Origin: Zygnema circumcarinatum
Lineage: Eukaryota; Streptophyta; Zygnematophyceae; Zygnematales; Zygnemataceae
DNA: 64,000 bases
Assembly: GCA_037447605.1 (NCBI GenBank)
Contig: CM074804.1
Location: forward strand, 5,918,162 to 5,982,161
Direction of reading: 5' to 3'
The notes under the pieces are model-generated. The model saw only the letters and a program-made list of their open reading frames with translations. It was not told where the DNA came from and did no database searches. Shown in pieces: positions 35,101 to 48,427 of the stretch. Both the position numbers and the translations under genes were made by a program. Positions within the stretch are counted from its first letter, which is position 1; each line of letters opens with the position of its first letter.

Positions 35101-38100
35101 GCCGTATTATCATTTCTACTATTCATTCTTTTCATCCTATCATTCCAATGCATTAGAGTACAAAACGTCCGCGGATCTGTAACCACCTTGGACTTTGACA
35201 TTCTCATCATCTAGCAGGAAGATGGGCAGTGGTTTTGGACACCTTCTTGACAAATCTATGTTACTTTTCAGGTGGCAAGAGGGGGCCATAGCATAACAAA
35301 GATAGGAACATCCCTTTGGCTTTTTGGTGGTGAGGATCCGAGAAGAAGGCTGCACAATGACCTTCATGTTTTAGACATTCAGACTTGGACTTGGAGAACC
35401 ATATCTACAAGGTATACAACTCGTGCATGAAATTTAAAGACCTCTTTTCCTTCCATTGTCCTTGGATTTGACAATTGACTGCCGTTTCCATTGAATTCAG
35501 TTTCCATTCCTTTCTGCCCTGTTTGGGTTTGTATGTCGCCTCAAAGCAGCACCTTTCCTTGGATATGACAATGGTGTTTGGAACTTGCAGTCAGACCGGT
35601 CCTCTGATGAAATTTTTTTCTGCTTTGGTACGGTTTGTCCTATTCAGTGGTGAAGCACCTTCTCCTCGCTCAGACCATTCGGCTGTGGTCCGCGAAGATC
35701 GCTACTTGACTGTTTTTGGGGGCGGTTCACACTCGATTTGCTTTAACGATCTTCATGAGCTTGATACAGAAACGGTACATTCAGCATTCTGCACCATGCA
35801 CATAGTCAATAGGTGGCTATAGTTTCTTTCAGTAGCTACTACATGACAAGCTTTTCAGTTCATTTTGTCTGGTATGATCCTTGCCGATGCTAATAAGAGT
35901 TAGGTGATTGAGCAGGCTATATGGACACGAATTGAAGCAGGAGGCTCCATTCCAAAAAGTCGGGCGGGCCACGCTGGAGCACTTGTTGGAAACAAATGGT
36001 ACATTGTCGGCGGTGGCGATAATCTAGGAGGTAATAACGTGTGCTTAGCAGAAGAATCTGCCTAATACATTCCATGTAAGCTCGAGAGCTGTAGCTGCAC
36101 CTGTTAGAATAGCAAAATGGTCCGACGTGGGCCTCTGAGCGACTCTTCCATTTGAGTGAGAAATTTGAAAGAAGGTGGCCATTACGAAGACTAAAGGGAG
36201 AAAAAATGAGCTGCTGCATGGCACACAGTTCACCCAAATTGATTTAGATTAGCTCATGTCAACAAGTTGAAGCGCACAGTAGTGGTTGAAGTTAGTCGAA
36301 AGAGGCTTGGAGAAACTTGTAAGGTTTTGATTTGACTGGTGTCTTTTTTCGCGAATCTGGTGACAAACTGGTGGTAGCGCAACCTATTGTGTACTTTTTG
36401 ACTTGATTTCACTGGCTGTGTGGAAGAGAAAACTCACTTGTGATTGGCGGTACTTCATTTGACTAACTATGAGATGCTGTATCATGACCTATGTTGTCCT
36501 GCGTAGGGAGTCTGGAGACAATGATGCTTGATTTTGATAGTTTCAAATGGTCATTGGTGGCGACGGTGCCTGGCAGGACAGCCATTTCCAGTGAGGTGGG
36601 CACCTCGTCACAGAACTTTCTTAGGCATGCTTTCGTTCTCTTTTTTTCGCTGTTTTTTGTTCAACATGGATGCTGAAGTGTTATGTGGGCTATAGTAAGT
36701 TTAGTGTTGCTAACGCCTGATTACACTCTCTGGAAGTTCTGATGCTTTGTGACTTTGAATACCCGTCTGATGATTTCAGGGCCTAAGTGTAGTTGTAAGC
36801 GGAGAAAAGGAGGAGGCTATATTGTTCTCGTTTGGAGGCTACAGCGGACGCTATCACAATGAGGTAATTGTCATCTTCCTTGGTGGCTCTGACCTTTCTA
36901 TGTACATAAACACACATCCATCATTAGCTTTGAAAAGAGTATCAGTACTACGCCGATTATTCGTAAAGAATTGACTCTGAGGGTTGTGTTGAGCCAATCC
37001 GTTTAAGGCAAAGCCCGCAGTAGACAATGCGTAATATTTTCACCGGTTGTTAGCACACTTGGTTGCTTGCATTCAGCCATTTACACTGGAAGCAGTTACC
37101 TAGATAAACTTTTTAGACAAATATTCTTGTTTTTTCATGGTTAATCTACACTTGGATAGCCCTTCAACCTTTCCTTAGTTCGGCCTTGCAATCACATCAC
37201 TGGAGATTGCAGTGCGAAGGTTGTTTATTATTTGCATTCAGTGCTTACTTTCCTGTATCTTGACTATTTTGTAACCTTCCAGCTTAGGCGAAAATGGGAA
37301 GATAGGGTAGCAAGTGCCTGTATCAATCAGCTTCTGGGGCGTGAAGCGCATGTGTTTGATGTTCAAGAATATTGCAACTGCAATGAGAGCTGTTGTGAGC
37401 TGCTTCCTTGCGGTCAGATTGCAGCTTCATATCTACAAAGTCTATCTGCTGTTCTTTCACAGTTCTGCTCTCAACACGGCACTACAGTGCCGCAGTGACA
37501 GTGCTGTAGCCGTACACACTGGGAATACTTTTCGGCTCTTTCTCACTCACATTGGGGATAGATGAGGACAAGTAGGAGTCAGGGTTTTTTTATCAACACC
37601 TCCTTTGAGGTGGCCACTGCAGGTGAATGCCTTTCAACCAGGAGAAGTCGTTGAGAAGCCCAAGAGTGAAACTCCAGCTTCTAGTGAGCAAGTACAAACA
37701 GAGGCGCAGAAGAAGCCGGTAGACTCTCCAAACCCAGAGGGAACAGAAGCAGCCAAGTCGGAAGAGCTTACCTCTGCAGAAACTGAAGCAAAGGAACAGG
37801 AAAGGGAACTACAAAGGCAGCTGGAGGAGGCTACGGAACAGGCAGCAAAGGTCGAGAGAAAAGCATTGGATGTATGTCTTCGCCACTGCTTATGCGTTTT
37901 TCATTGTGATGCTCGTTCTAATGTTTTGAAGTACTCCTATGCATATCTGACTTTGTTTTCGAGTTCGCAAATAATTATGGGTCATACCGGTTGTCAAAGT
38001 TTTAAAGTTCTCCTAAGCCTTATTTCTCCGTCTGCCTGCAGTTAAGGGCGGATGCGGAGTACATTGCAGCAAAGGTGAGGACTCAATTATTCATCTGTTT

Positions 38101-40020
38101 GTTTCCTGTGCTGACGAATAGACTTGGTTTTGCATGAGATTGAGCATCTCCAGTGCCTTCTTCAGAAAACCTTTGAAACCTTAAGGTATCTGTCACCCAG
38201 TGCTTTCTACTTGATGCTGTATGCAGTTTCACATCAAAGTCCTCCTGTTTTGTTTTGGTATGGGCTGTTCGCTTGACTGTTGATGTGGAAGTCTTGGGTG
38301 CAGGCTAAAGCGGATGCATGGCTCGCAATTGGAAAGGTAACTCTCTGCCTGGTCAATTGGTTAGACTCTGTGGGTTGCTGCAAGCGAGCTTCCATGGCTA
38401 CTTGACTTGTAATATCTGGCAGTGGCATGCACATTCTTTCCATCAACATCATCCTGTTGCCGGTATTTGTTCCTTTTATTGATCTTGAATAAATTCACAG
38501 GTTAAGATGGAGGAGGAGTCCCTGAAAGAGAAACTGTTAGCCACTCTTAAAGCGAAGGAACAGACGGATTCACAGCTGGAGGAAGTCCGGCACGCACTTA
38601 CAGGCGCACACACGGAGTCTTCTCGGCTTCGCAAGGATCTGCAAGAGTGCCGGACACTTCTTGCCGAAGCTCAGATTCGTGCCTTGAGAGTGGAGGAGAA
38701 TGCTGAGATGGTGAAAATGCAGAAAGATTACGCTGCTGCAAAGAATATTCTAGCCGACACTGAACAGGTGAGTCGAGACTGAACTTTCGATTTTCAGGAT
38801 GTCTTCCTGGCATCATATGGGGCTTCAATTATATTCTGAAGCATAGCCAAAGGCTGACACTTACGTATGTTAAGGAAGGCAAAGAGCGTCGGAAGATGAG
38901 GATCTTCTGCGTTCAAGAGTAAAACCATTCTTTAAGCAAGTTAAGATTAGGCTTTTCAATACTTAGGCTGACGACGTCAGTCGTATGAGACCAAGTCTGG
39001 TATCGCTTGTTTGATGAAATCACATACTGATGTACATTACTTTGACGTTCTCACGTATCGATTTGATGAAGACTGCACTAGCTATATTCTCATGTGAATG
39101 TAATTCACTTGGGTGGTCTAGGTTAAGCCACGTAACAACAATTTACCACCCCCTTTTTTTAGGCGTCGTGAATGTTACCTCCACATGTTGTATTTGCCGA
39201 TGTAGCTTTAACTGTGATATAATACTAGGTGAACAAACTAGCTGTTGCCAAATCTGACTGCGTGCTTTGGTACGCGACGGACAGGAACTTTGCAGGGTGG
39301 GTGAAGGGCACTTTGTCTGACTTTTTTGGCGAACATTTTTGTCGTTTGACAATCACATGGCCTTGGTTGTGATGCTGGACTGAAGCCTGATGAATCAACT
39401 GGAGAACCGAGTGGACAACATTCCTGGACCAATGAGCCTCACTCTAAATTATCAGTTCGCTGGGAACTGGATTTCATCGCATTTTTTTTCTTTGACCTTA
39501 TCCCATTTGCATAACCTTCTCTTGGAGGAGTGATAATTTAAAACTCAAATGCGGTCTAAAGGGCACTTCCTTGAGCTTACACATGAAGATGTGGGGTCTG
39601 CAGGAACTCCTTTCTGTTCGTGGCACTCTCGCTGGAGAGCAGGCACGATGTTTCCGATTGGAGGTACGGTTGTGCCCCTACCCTGTGCACTATGTGATCT
39701 CATCATGGAGTGCTCGAATCTGCAGTACGCACTTCAGGTTGTGTATGTGGGTGTGTGTGTGTGTGTGAGAGAGAAGGGGAGAGAGTCTTGGCCCATTTTT
39801 TAAAAGGAAAGAAAAGCGGTGCGTTGCGCAGGTGGAGGTAGCAGAGCTGCGGCAGCGGCTTCAAGGCTTGGAGTCTCTGGAGAGGGAGGTGGATCTCCTC
39901 CGGCGGCAGAAAATGGCGTCGGACGAAGCTGCGGCGGCGGTGGCTGCGGCGGCCGCTCAGAAGAGCGCTCCCGGAGTGTGGGGATGGTTGGCGGGCCCCG
40001 CGCCCAAGCCCAACCCGTGA
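32119..40020 (+). CDS. ACBP4: Acyl-CoA-binding kelch protein, ACBP4/5 class
   Basis: Twenty exons: 32119-32292, 32677-32747, 32985-33048, 33227-33283, 33425-33553, 33782-33859, 34325-34408, 34717-34786, 35004-35065, 35272-35411, 35648-35774, 35916-36030, 36507-36595, 36780-36863, 37623-37871, 38042-38074, 38304-38336, 38501-38767, 39604-39663, 39832-40020; 724 residues. The N-terminal ACB domain (YPDRFYAAAQY, LLLYSLYQQASYGPC, SAKWASWKELG, MRLFVRTLEEEDPEWW) binds acyl-CoA. Kelch blades follow (IGGNGNGRFLNDIHVLD, LFGGEDPRRRLHNDLHVLD, VFGGGSHSICFNDLHELD, IVGGGDN, FSFGGYSGRYHNE). A coiled coil and the class signature GVWGWLAG end it. In Arabidopsis ACBP4/5 are cytosolic lipid carriers. Exon 8 uses donor gtctgt; the nearer gtgact breaks the frame. 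Confidence 0.96.
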
Positions 40021-43000
40021 GCCGCTGTACAGGGAGGGGTTGCCACAAGGATGACATCAGCCTGGGGTAGGTAGCGGCTTTTTGGAGGGCATGACAGCAG
40101 GCCTGTCGGATGCGCCTTCATTGGGCACTTGAGTTTAGGCTGTAGGAGGAAGGCGGGGCGTGACGTGGCGGGTCCATGTGTCCGCTGCATGGTGTGGTGG
40201 ATCCGTTTTGCTGTTTTTGGAGGTTCTTTTGGGGCAGAGCTTGTAAGCAAAATTCATCCGGAAGCGGATGGTGTGAAGTTGCAGGATGGAATGGCTCGCG
40301 TGGAAGCATGCACACCTTATAAAAGCATTCTGTAGAGCATGCTAAGTTGAAGCACTGATTTAAACAGGCTTTCTTTAATCTTTTTTATAAAAACCCACGA
40401 CGGAATATTGGAAGCCAACCATTGTCTGTCCGCCGGAACACTATCCTGTGGTATGTCAGGTCCTTGTGCATGGAACGCCGTTTAAGCAAATCATTGAATT
40501 GGGCAGCCGTACACCTAGATGAGCTCGTAAAAAAGCTCCTTCCCGACCCCCTCGACTTAGAAGGTACGCCTTTAGCGAGCACAGAGGAAGCTTTATACTG
40601 AGAAAGACGAGTTGGAAGACTCGCATCGAGGTTGTTGAACCGCCCCGTAAGATGTCAGAAACGTTTGAAACCCTAAAAACTCATGAGCCTAACGAAGCCC
40701 GTATGTGTTCTCCAAGTTAGTTCAGTTCCGATCAGAATAATAGGTTTCTCAAGGCACACTTTAAGTGTACGGACATACAATTCGACAAAATAGTTCCAAC
40801 CTCACAATATGAATAGGCCGTTGCGGGCCAAAGGAGTTGATGCCAGTTATTGCCACCCCAGAGGCACAATGTCGCACAATCTCACCTCTAAAAAAGACGA
40901 TGTCCATTATCACGAGTTTTTCGTTTTCAGTTTTTAGGTTTAGGGTTAGGGTTAGGGTAAAAACAAAACTAATGATAAACGATGAAATATTGAAGCACAT
41001 TTAAAGAAAGTACAAATGAAAATTTTGCACTGTTGCGAAATGCGCAAATGGGTTTGGACAGTGATCTGGAACCTCGTTCAAAGGACAGCAACGAGGACCA
41101 CACCCAGGCACCACGCACTGAGCATAAATTTGAGTAAATTTTATTCCAGGTAAACTGAAATTGTTACATAAAAAAAACCCTGGACGAATCCATTCACAGC
41201 TCAATCGCTGCAGTCAGACAGGTCCTTGTAGTAAGTGAAATCCTATCGATCTGAGCGTCAGTCTTGAAGGGAACTCTTAGGCGTGCACAGAAAGCCTTCG
41301 TCAAGAACAATGCGGAAGCGGCGGGGTCACTGAAGAATGCTTCAGGAGAGTACGGAAGGCGGACTGCGGTTAGGGCTGCGGTTAGGCGACGTGTCCGAAC
41401 ATTGGGGAAAGAAAGGATCCTAATCGCATGGGTTGGGCTTTCTCCATGGAGTGTCCTCCTTGCAGCTGCAAAGCGCGCGGACGGAGCTGCTCCAAGACTG
41501 CACAGTGAGAGTGTGGGGTTTCTGGGGGCAGAGGGACCTTTCAAGAAAGTGCTGTGATTCCATTCAAGTCCTCCTGTGGGCAGTTGTCACGTGCCAAGGG
41601 CTCCTGGGGAGCAATAGTAGGTGGAAACGAAGGTGCCGACGAGTCATCGTCAAAGTCTCCAGCCCGCCCCTCACATGCTGCAATAGGCCACAGGAGAGGG
41701 ATCGTCAGTTCCATATTCTGTCAGAGAAAGAAGCCTCCATCCATAAGCCCAGAACAGGACGATGCCGACGTAACAATTCAGGTTTCATCCCCGGTACAGA
41801 CTCAAATGGATCATCTATACATGACATACACCTGAAAGGCTGGCAAGGACGACTTAGCCGATTGCTTTTCACCACAGCCAACTTCTCATTACAAAGACAG
41901 AAGATGCCATCTCATCGATGCCATTGTCATGGAAGTTATGGAAAACAAGCATTTTTTGAGAAGACAATAGAACATATGCGATGAGCGGTAAAATAAGCTG
42001 ACAAACGTGATTTTTCACGCAGGCCAATCATTCACCCTGTGTTCAAGATATCTGCACGATTCCAGCCATTCCTTTCTCCATTCTATGAGAAGCATTACGC
42101 CCAATTACAAGCCCCCCAGCCTATGCTGCATGCGCATGCTTCGATACACGAGGCAAGCGTGTTCACCTCGCAACAAACAACGGCGCCTCACAGTGAGTCT
42201 CTCAATCGATTGTGCATAAAACCCAGGTTATTAACCCTTTGGAATGGATCACGTAGGCAAGCCCGACCATGGAACATCTTCCAAGGTCTCAAGCAGGCCT
42301 TTTGGCTAAATAGGAAAGGTTAAGGTTTGCAGTCTAACAAGTGATACAACCTAGCTGTTGACATAAAAAGCCGACACAGGAGAGAGGCATGAATAGCTTC
42401 AGCTTCTCCACATCGGGACACAAACCTGGCTGTCAAGACGGCTCCAGCAGCCCAATGGACTTAGCCGCTGAGACATCAAGCTACCCATAATGTGATCCAT
42501 TTGCTTGGATGGAGGGCAGTCGCTTCAACTGTGCCATAATCAAGTACAGTAGGTTGTAGGCGGCACCCCATCCAGACCGATAGATCTTCACACTGGTCAC
42601 TTGAGCTATACGTAGATCGGGAAAACCACTCTCTCGGGCTTGCAAGAGCACAGCCGTATGCATAAGAGTAAACGACCAGAAGTGATAATGCACATGCGTT
42701 TCCGCAGATTGCACAGCACTTACCAGGCAATACTCCTCACTTCTTGCCAGCAAAGAGGTGAACGGCTGCCTGACCGTGCACTACTGACTTAGTTGTCCTT
42801 CAACCCGAAGCCTCAGATACAGCCTTGTCATATCTCAAGTGACCACGTGCGACTATGGGTTTCCTCCAAGTCGTGCCGAGCAATTCTATCATCCATGCAG
42901 GATTTGACATAATGCCGCCTTTCCTGTTCCAGAAACCCTGCTCCTAATACTTTCCTGAACCAGCGTTATGGAAAGCAGGCGTCAAGTAGACAAAACGAGG

Positions 43001-43087
43001 ACATACGATTCTGTTCGAACTGCGGTGGAAGTAATGGCACACCTTTTACGGGCCAGCGAGCGACTGGTGAAACATCAGGGGCTATAC
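40021..43087. other. 3-kb gap with exon-like minus-strand debris
   Basis: This tail-to-tail spacer contains an interstitial telomere-like repeat. It also has several minus-strand stretches that look like exons: 42964-42832, 42640-42483 (with YRSGWGAAYNLLYLIMAQLK) and 41831-41705 (with CIDDPFESVPGMKPELLRRH, after a CTTTCAG acceptor, ending TGA). I could not join them into one frame or name a family, so a decayed gene or an unrecognised one is possible. A tRNA-like block lies at 42414-42485. Confidence 0.35.
40933..40957 (+). repeat. Interstitial telomere-like repeat
   Basis: One TTTAGG, one TTTAGGG and three TTAGGG-type units in tandem. It mixes the plant 7-mer and the 6-mer form. It is too short to be a chromosome end. 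Confidence 0.85.
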
Positions 43088-46000
43088 TTAGAGCCCTGTC
43101 TTAAAGAGGGGTGCCGTGGCTATCCCAGAAACTGGAGAAGGCCGAGGCAGAGGGCGTGGCGGGCCTGATTTGGAGCGCAGAAGGCGTCTCAGGTAGGTGA
43201 GAGGCTTCTTCGGGAATATGGTTGCAGCCTTACCCGCATTTACCAGGATGACAATGCCGGCCACAATCAAACCCCTGCAAAAGGAAGAAGTCTTTTCACA
43301 ATTAGACAATGTTCTGCTCAGCCAAACCAAAACTGATACTAGTCGTACTGGATGAAACAGCGGCAGCATCGAAAGGAGCCATATCTCGTCAGGCTTGACC
43401 AAATCAAGAAATATATTGTGCGACACATTTTCCAGCTCCATTTCGCCTTTATAAATGTTGCAGAGCGAAAGGCAAGCGAGTAGCGCTATTTATCAATTAG
43501 GTATTAAAGAGACAAAAAGACTGCATTGAGGATTGCCAATCGTCTAGGGTGGCTTCTTGAGTGCCGTGATTGCAGTTGAAAGCAATGAGCTGACTGTTTT
43601 GTAGGACTGCCTGCCCTGCAATCCCATCATGCAACCCACCAGCTCGTCAGGCGTATTCCTCTGGCAAAGGGGGAGCGAGGAAGAGTCTCTCCAAGGGCCA
43701 CCATTCCCACCAGCACTCCGGTCAGAATGGACGCCACAGCTGCACATGTAGACACCACGACTGCTCTGCCCTCTTTGAAGCCACGATTCTGCAGGAAAAT
43801 CCCATCACTGAAAGCATTAAAGGTTATAAAAACCAGCTGTCAGGCAACTACAGAAATGGTTCTTTAATGATGATACTTGCCGCCTGTGACAACTGCAAAA
43901 CGGGTGGAATAAGTCAGCCTTGCACCAAATTAGTTAACATGACTGGCTCATTTGTAAATCATACCTGGCAAAAGAATCCACTGCTACTCAGAGACACTCC
44001 AATCGCAATGCCAAGGGGTGCGAAGAGTTTGGAGTATCCTCTGCTGGCAAGCATAAAGCCGGTCTTGCATGAAGCCGCTGACATTCTGCAGTCCAACGAA
44101 CCAAATAAAATTACTGAGAAGGGAGAGAATCATTCTCCAATTCTGTATGCCAAAAATCTCTGAGCTGTACAACACAAGGCCACTATGCTCCTTTCCACCA
44201 TTTATCATACCGAACACGGCCCAAAAAACAGCGCAGACAAGGTGGCCTGAGCACAGCTTCTGCCTATAAGTACCAATTACACACCCAAAAAAAGCGCCAG
44301 CTTGGGTGCCAGTTGCGACCTCCTCCATGACATCTGCATGCCCAGCCTGCAGGTATTGCAAATATGGCCATCAACCTTCCCGGAAACAATTCAAGGTCTG
44401 AAAATTTGACAAGCTCTGCTTTCTACACATGTCCATGTTCATTCTGTCTAGAAAACCCAAATGGGCATTCGACTTCCAAATACTTCAGTTATCAGGAAGT
44501 CCCGAGCTTAACACGACTCCCATACAGTGCTACATGCACAAGCAGAGACAATATTGGCGAAGTTTCAAGGAAACCATTGATTACAAATCAGAACAACAGC
44601 AATTCAACCAATCCCCTCAGCACTATCGACCCGTTGACCGGTTGTATGCCCTTGTTCAAAAATATAAAGACTCCGCTCCTTGAAGCTTACACTCAGACTA
44701 TATCTGTTGTTAGGCGTGCACTTGCTTTGACATCCAGAGTGCATCTCGGTTCATTGATGGTCAATGTATTTAATAAGCATGTACACCAGCTAGGTCGCTA
44801 ACCGCTCCTCCTCATAATGCGATAAGACGAATCACAAAGCTCGAAAGGAGAATGTAACTAAATGGAATACTACTGAGTGAAAGTTTGCAAGAAACGGTCA
44901 CATATGTGAAGAAAAAACTAAACCTTAAGGATAAAAACATCTCCATGAAGCTAACTTTACATTGGAAATGGCATACTTTTAAAAGGCTAATGTAGTGCAA
45001 GGAAGAAGCGCAAATTGCAACGTGTCGATTGACCATCTCTGAACTGCTATGCTCACTTAAAAAAACGAATTAAGCTCCCTTTTCTGCTTTGAGATTTTAA
45101 GTCTATTCGATAACACTAATCAGCATTCAAGTTTAACTTGCGCTAATCACACTTGCATGGCTGGATATAGACATGCCGTCATGCGCTATGCGTCTGTACT
45201 GTCAAAAACAGGAGCTGAACCTCATTAATGGTCCTTCCTGAAGTGAGCTACACCTGACATACATTTAGCATTTCTTTTGTTCTTGCCATCGAATACAGGC
45301 TAGACCATAGCACGTCCATGAAGTAACCATGAAACTGGATACCTGAAGTCCTCAAGTCATTCGCGTACATGGGCCGAGGAACATAGGATAAGACTATTAA
45401 GACTAGACTATTGCCTTACTTTGCTTACATGATCCTGAGCTGGATACAAGATCCTGATGCTTTCAAGAGTGAAGTTTAAGAAAACGAACAGCTGACATAC
45501 CAGAAGTGGCGTTATTGGAGAAGATTGCTCATGTGCTTTTCTCCGTATCTTGAAATCTTGAGCCCACCATTCCAGCATGCCCTGCATAGACCCATTCGCA
45601 ACTGAAATATTGATTGCCAGACTACCCTTGTCCTTAATATAGACCAGTGTCAAGAATCGGCTTTTTGCATTTAAAAAAAAACACAATAGCATGACTTTCT
45701 CAGTTCTACTTCAAAAAACTCATAAGTGTAAGCAAGCAAACGTGGCTAATTGGTGGGAATGCTGACGCCAAGCACTGCATCGTCCTGACTTGAGCTGACA
45801 ATTGATTGCGATGAAGTCGGACTGGCAAAATGATCACGGTGAATCTATCTGACATCTTTTCAGAGAGATTACTTGGCAAAATACACCTTTACACCTTTGC
45901 TTCTTTCAACTCCTGATCTTCTACCTGGCTTCTCTATGTGCAGGATATATGAGTCAGGATTATCGTGTACAGTATTGCTATGTTCGAGGACAAACACCAG

Positions 46001-47300
46001 GAACTGAAGCAGCCTGATTAGGCAAGGGAGTCGTCACAATCGACCAAAATAACGCCTCCATGTAATCTGTCGGAGTCACAGCTTCTCACCAGAAGCACAG
46101 CCAACCAGAAGACGAACATGAATAGTCGCAATAAAGAGACTGTTTCTGTTGATTCTTTGTCATCCTCACCCGTCATCCCAACACCTGCAAAAACCACGAG
46201 ATTACAACACCTTAGCAGTCGACGTGATGAAAGATCAGCCCGAATAGCTCCTATTGACGTGGATATTCTGGCTTACATGTCGGTGAACTAATTTCTTGTA
46301 TTTGCTCCAATGTCAAGATAAGCTGCCAGTTTCTGCTCATTCACATCCGCCCGGTAACAACAGTATCCTCACCGATCGTCCCTGCAGCTGCTAGCGCCAC
46401 ACCAATCCAGTCCCGTGCATACATCGCTTCATGTAGGTAGAAATGGGAGAAAACTGCCAGTATAGCTAGCCCACATCCAGAAACTGGTTGCACAACTGAA
46501 ACCTGCTCAGGCAAAAAGACCAATCAGAAAAAAACGAAATTGGCAATGTCAGAGGCTGCAGAAATGGGAAAACATGACCTTACGAGCGACTCTTGACATG
46601 CGAGAAGCAAAATCCAAAAATATTTCGGCGAACACCCTTTTGCCTCTACCTAGGTACACTGGCATACCCACTCAAGATTTGTTCTGTAGAACATAAAAAA
46701 ACTGCTCAATACGCTACATAAGACATTGCTGCTCCCTGAGGAGATGTGACCTTTAGGTCTATTTAACCAGAACAATACGGGCAAACTTTAAAACAGGCGG
46801 CAGGTCTCAGGGGACATCTCCAAGAGAAAAAGTCAATGGCAAAATCTAAAACATGGTCGACCAGTGCCAAGAAGACGTACAGGAGCTTGAGCCACTGCCT
46901 CCAGCATGAGCAGTGCTCCGCTTACGTCAATGACAAGTCCAGCGACCCAAGTGCTATTTGAAAGATATGCAATTAGAACCTGCAACAACAACAGCGAAAT
47001 GATAAGCAGGCTGTTTGCAATTTGTCAGTGCATGACTTACAGAAAGGTCAACACTGCTGCGCCCACCCAGCCCTCGCATCCACTGGCTCCCATCCAGATT
47101 GCCCACCAAGTTACTTGCCGAAGGTGCGACATATGGCAGACTTGCGTGGCCGTGATTGTACCTTAAAACTGTGAAACCAGCAGACTTACTTTTCTATCCA
47201 ACGACAATCGAGGCAGGCCTCTGGTTCCCTTCTTTTGTAAAACTTTTCCGATATTATTGCCTGCTGCAGCAAGCACTGTAAGCAAAACAGCTTGCCACAT
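43088..47300 (-). CDS. NIPA9: NIPA9-type membrane transporter (probable Mg2+)
   Basis: Nine exons in transcript order: 47300-47190, 46979-46881, 46502-46373, 46184-46090, 45581-45501, 44346-44285, 44085-43965, 43788-43640, 43274-43088; 344 residues. The start reads [20 protein letters not shown], as in Arabidopsis NIPA9. Diagnostic parts follow: [20 protein letters not shown], a soluble loop with [28 protein letters not shown], and [20 protein letters not shown]. About nine hydrophobic helices are visible. The DUF803/NIPA family is related to drug/metabolite transporters and some animal members carry Mg2+; the substrate of NIPA9 is unproven. The basic, Pro-rich tail is cytosolic by inference. 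The open frame runs upstream of the chosen ATG, but only this Met matches the family start. Its 5' region is shared with AVT1 copy 1. Confidence 0.92.
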
Positions 47301-48427
47301 TTCGAGAGTTGATACAGCAGCTCTTGGTACTTTTCCCCCCTGTTGTGAAAGATTTTGCAAAAGATGGAGTTGAAAATACTCTGGCACATGCGTCCGGCAT
47401 TCAATTGAAGGATCCGGTTGAGAAGATTCAGGAGCTACGCATAGTAAAGCAAAACGGAGAAGTATAGCAATGTTGCCCACATCAAAGAACATAACTAGAA
47501 TATCCTAAAGTTGAAGGCTCCTGTGGGAAATAGCTTCCGTGATTGTTTTTATCTGTGGTTGTCCGACGGGAAGAATTTCCATTCGTCCTTTCGCCCGTTC
47601 AACCAGCTTCTTCACAATGCTGTGCATAGATACTGCCTCAAGTATCACACTTTCTGCATTTCACTCCGTTTACGAAACGTGGCCGCTCGCTAGGCTAAAA
47701 TCTACGAAATTCAAACGCTCCTTCCAGCTCCTGCAAATGATCTGTTGCGACAGTCCTCGTGCTTCTCTTCAAATCGTTATCCGTCGAGCCTCGCCACAAT
47801 CACCTGTCAGCGAGGATGCCTCTCTGCGTTCATTCCGATAGACTAAACAACGCTTAAGAAACGTCATTTCTTTCGTTCCTAATGTTCCCCGTCCTCTGCA
47901 AGGAAACAGGCCTCGCCTCTGCCTGAGAACCGTGGAGAGCTCACGCCTCCCTCTGCCACTGCATGCTAGTCGTGACATTCAGCATGGAGCACTGCAATCA
48001 GATGACACATTTCTTCCCTGACGCCTTCCCCCGCTTGCAATGGCGGGCGGTATCCTCCTCCTCCGTATGAAAGAGGCCTCTTCTGAGCGACGTCAAGAAA
48101 GCAAAGCAAAGCGCCCGACGGAGGATAGCAAATTCTGTAAATTCTTTCCAGCAAAAAACAAATTTCCGGCATCCACTATGAGCTCGTTCTCCACGCGTGT
48201 GAGGGCGGCCTCCCATTGGCCCAATTCCTGACACGTCACGGGCGGCACCAAGGTTTGAAAACTTGGTCCAATGAGACAGCCCCTTCACATGTGTCTGACT
48301 TTTGCGAGACGTCTTCCGGCACGTCCGCGTGCGCGTCCCCCGCAAAGGGAGCGTCCGCCGAAAGGATACAGGCGGCAGCGCGCCCCCCAAGTCCCGAGGC
48401 TCTTCAAGGGGGGGCCTGCACGAAGGG
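47301..48427. promoter_or_regulatory. Divergent 5' region of NIPA9 and AVT1 copy 1
   Basis: A 1.1-kb region, GC-rich near the AVT1 side, with CACGTCACG at about 48232-48240. Small open frames on both strands (47966-48172, 47998-48510) overlap and show no domain. No TATA box stands out. Confidence 0.45.
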
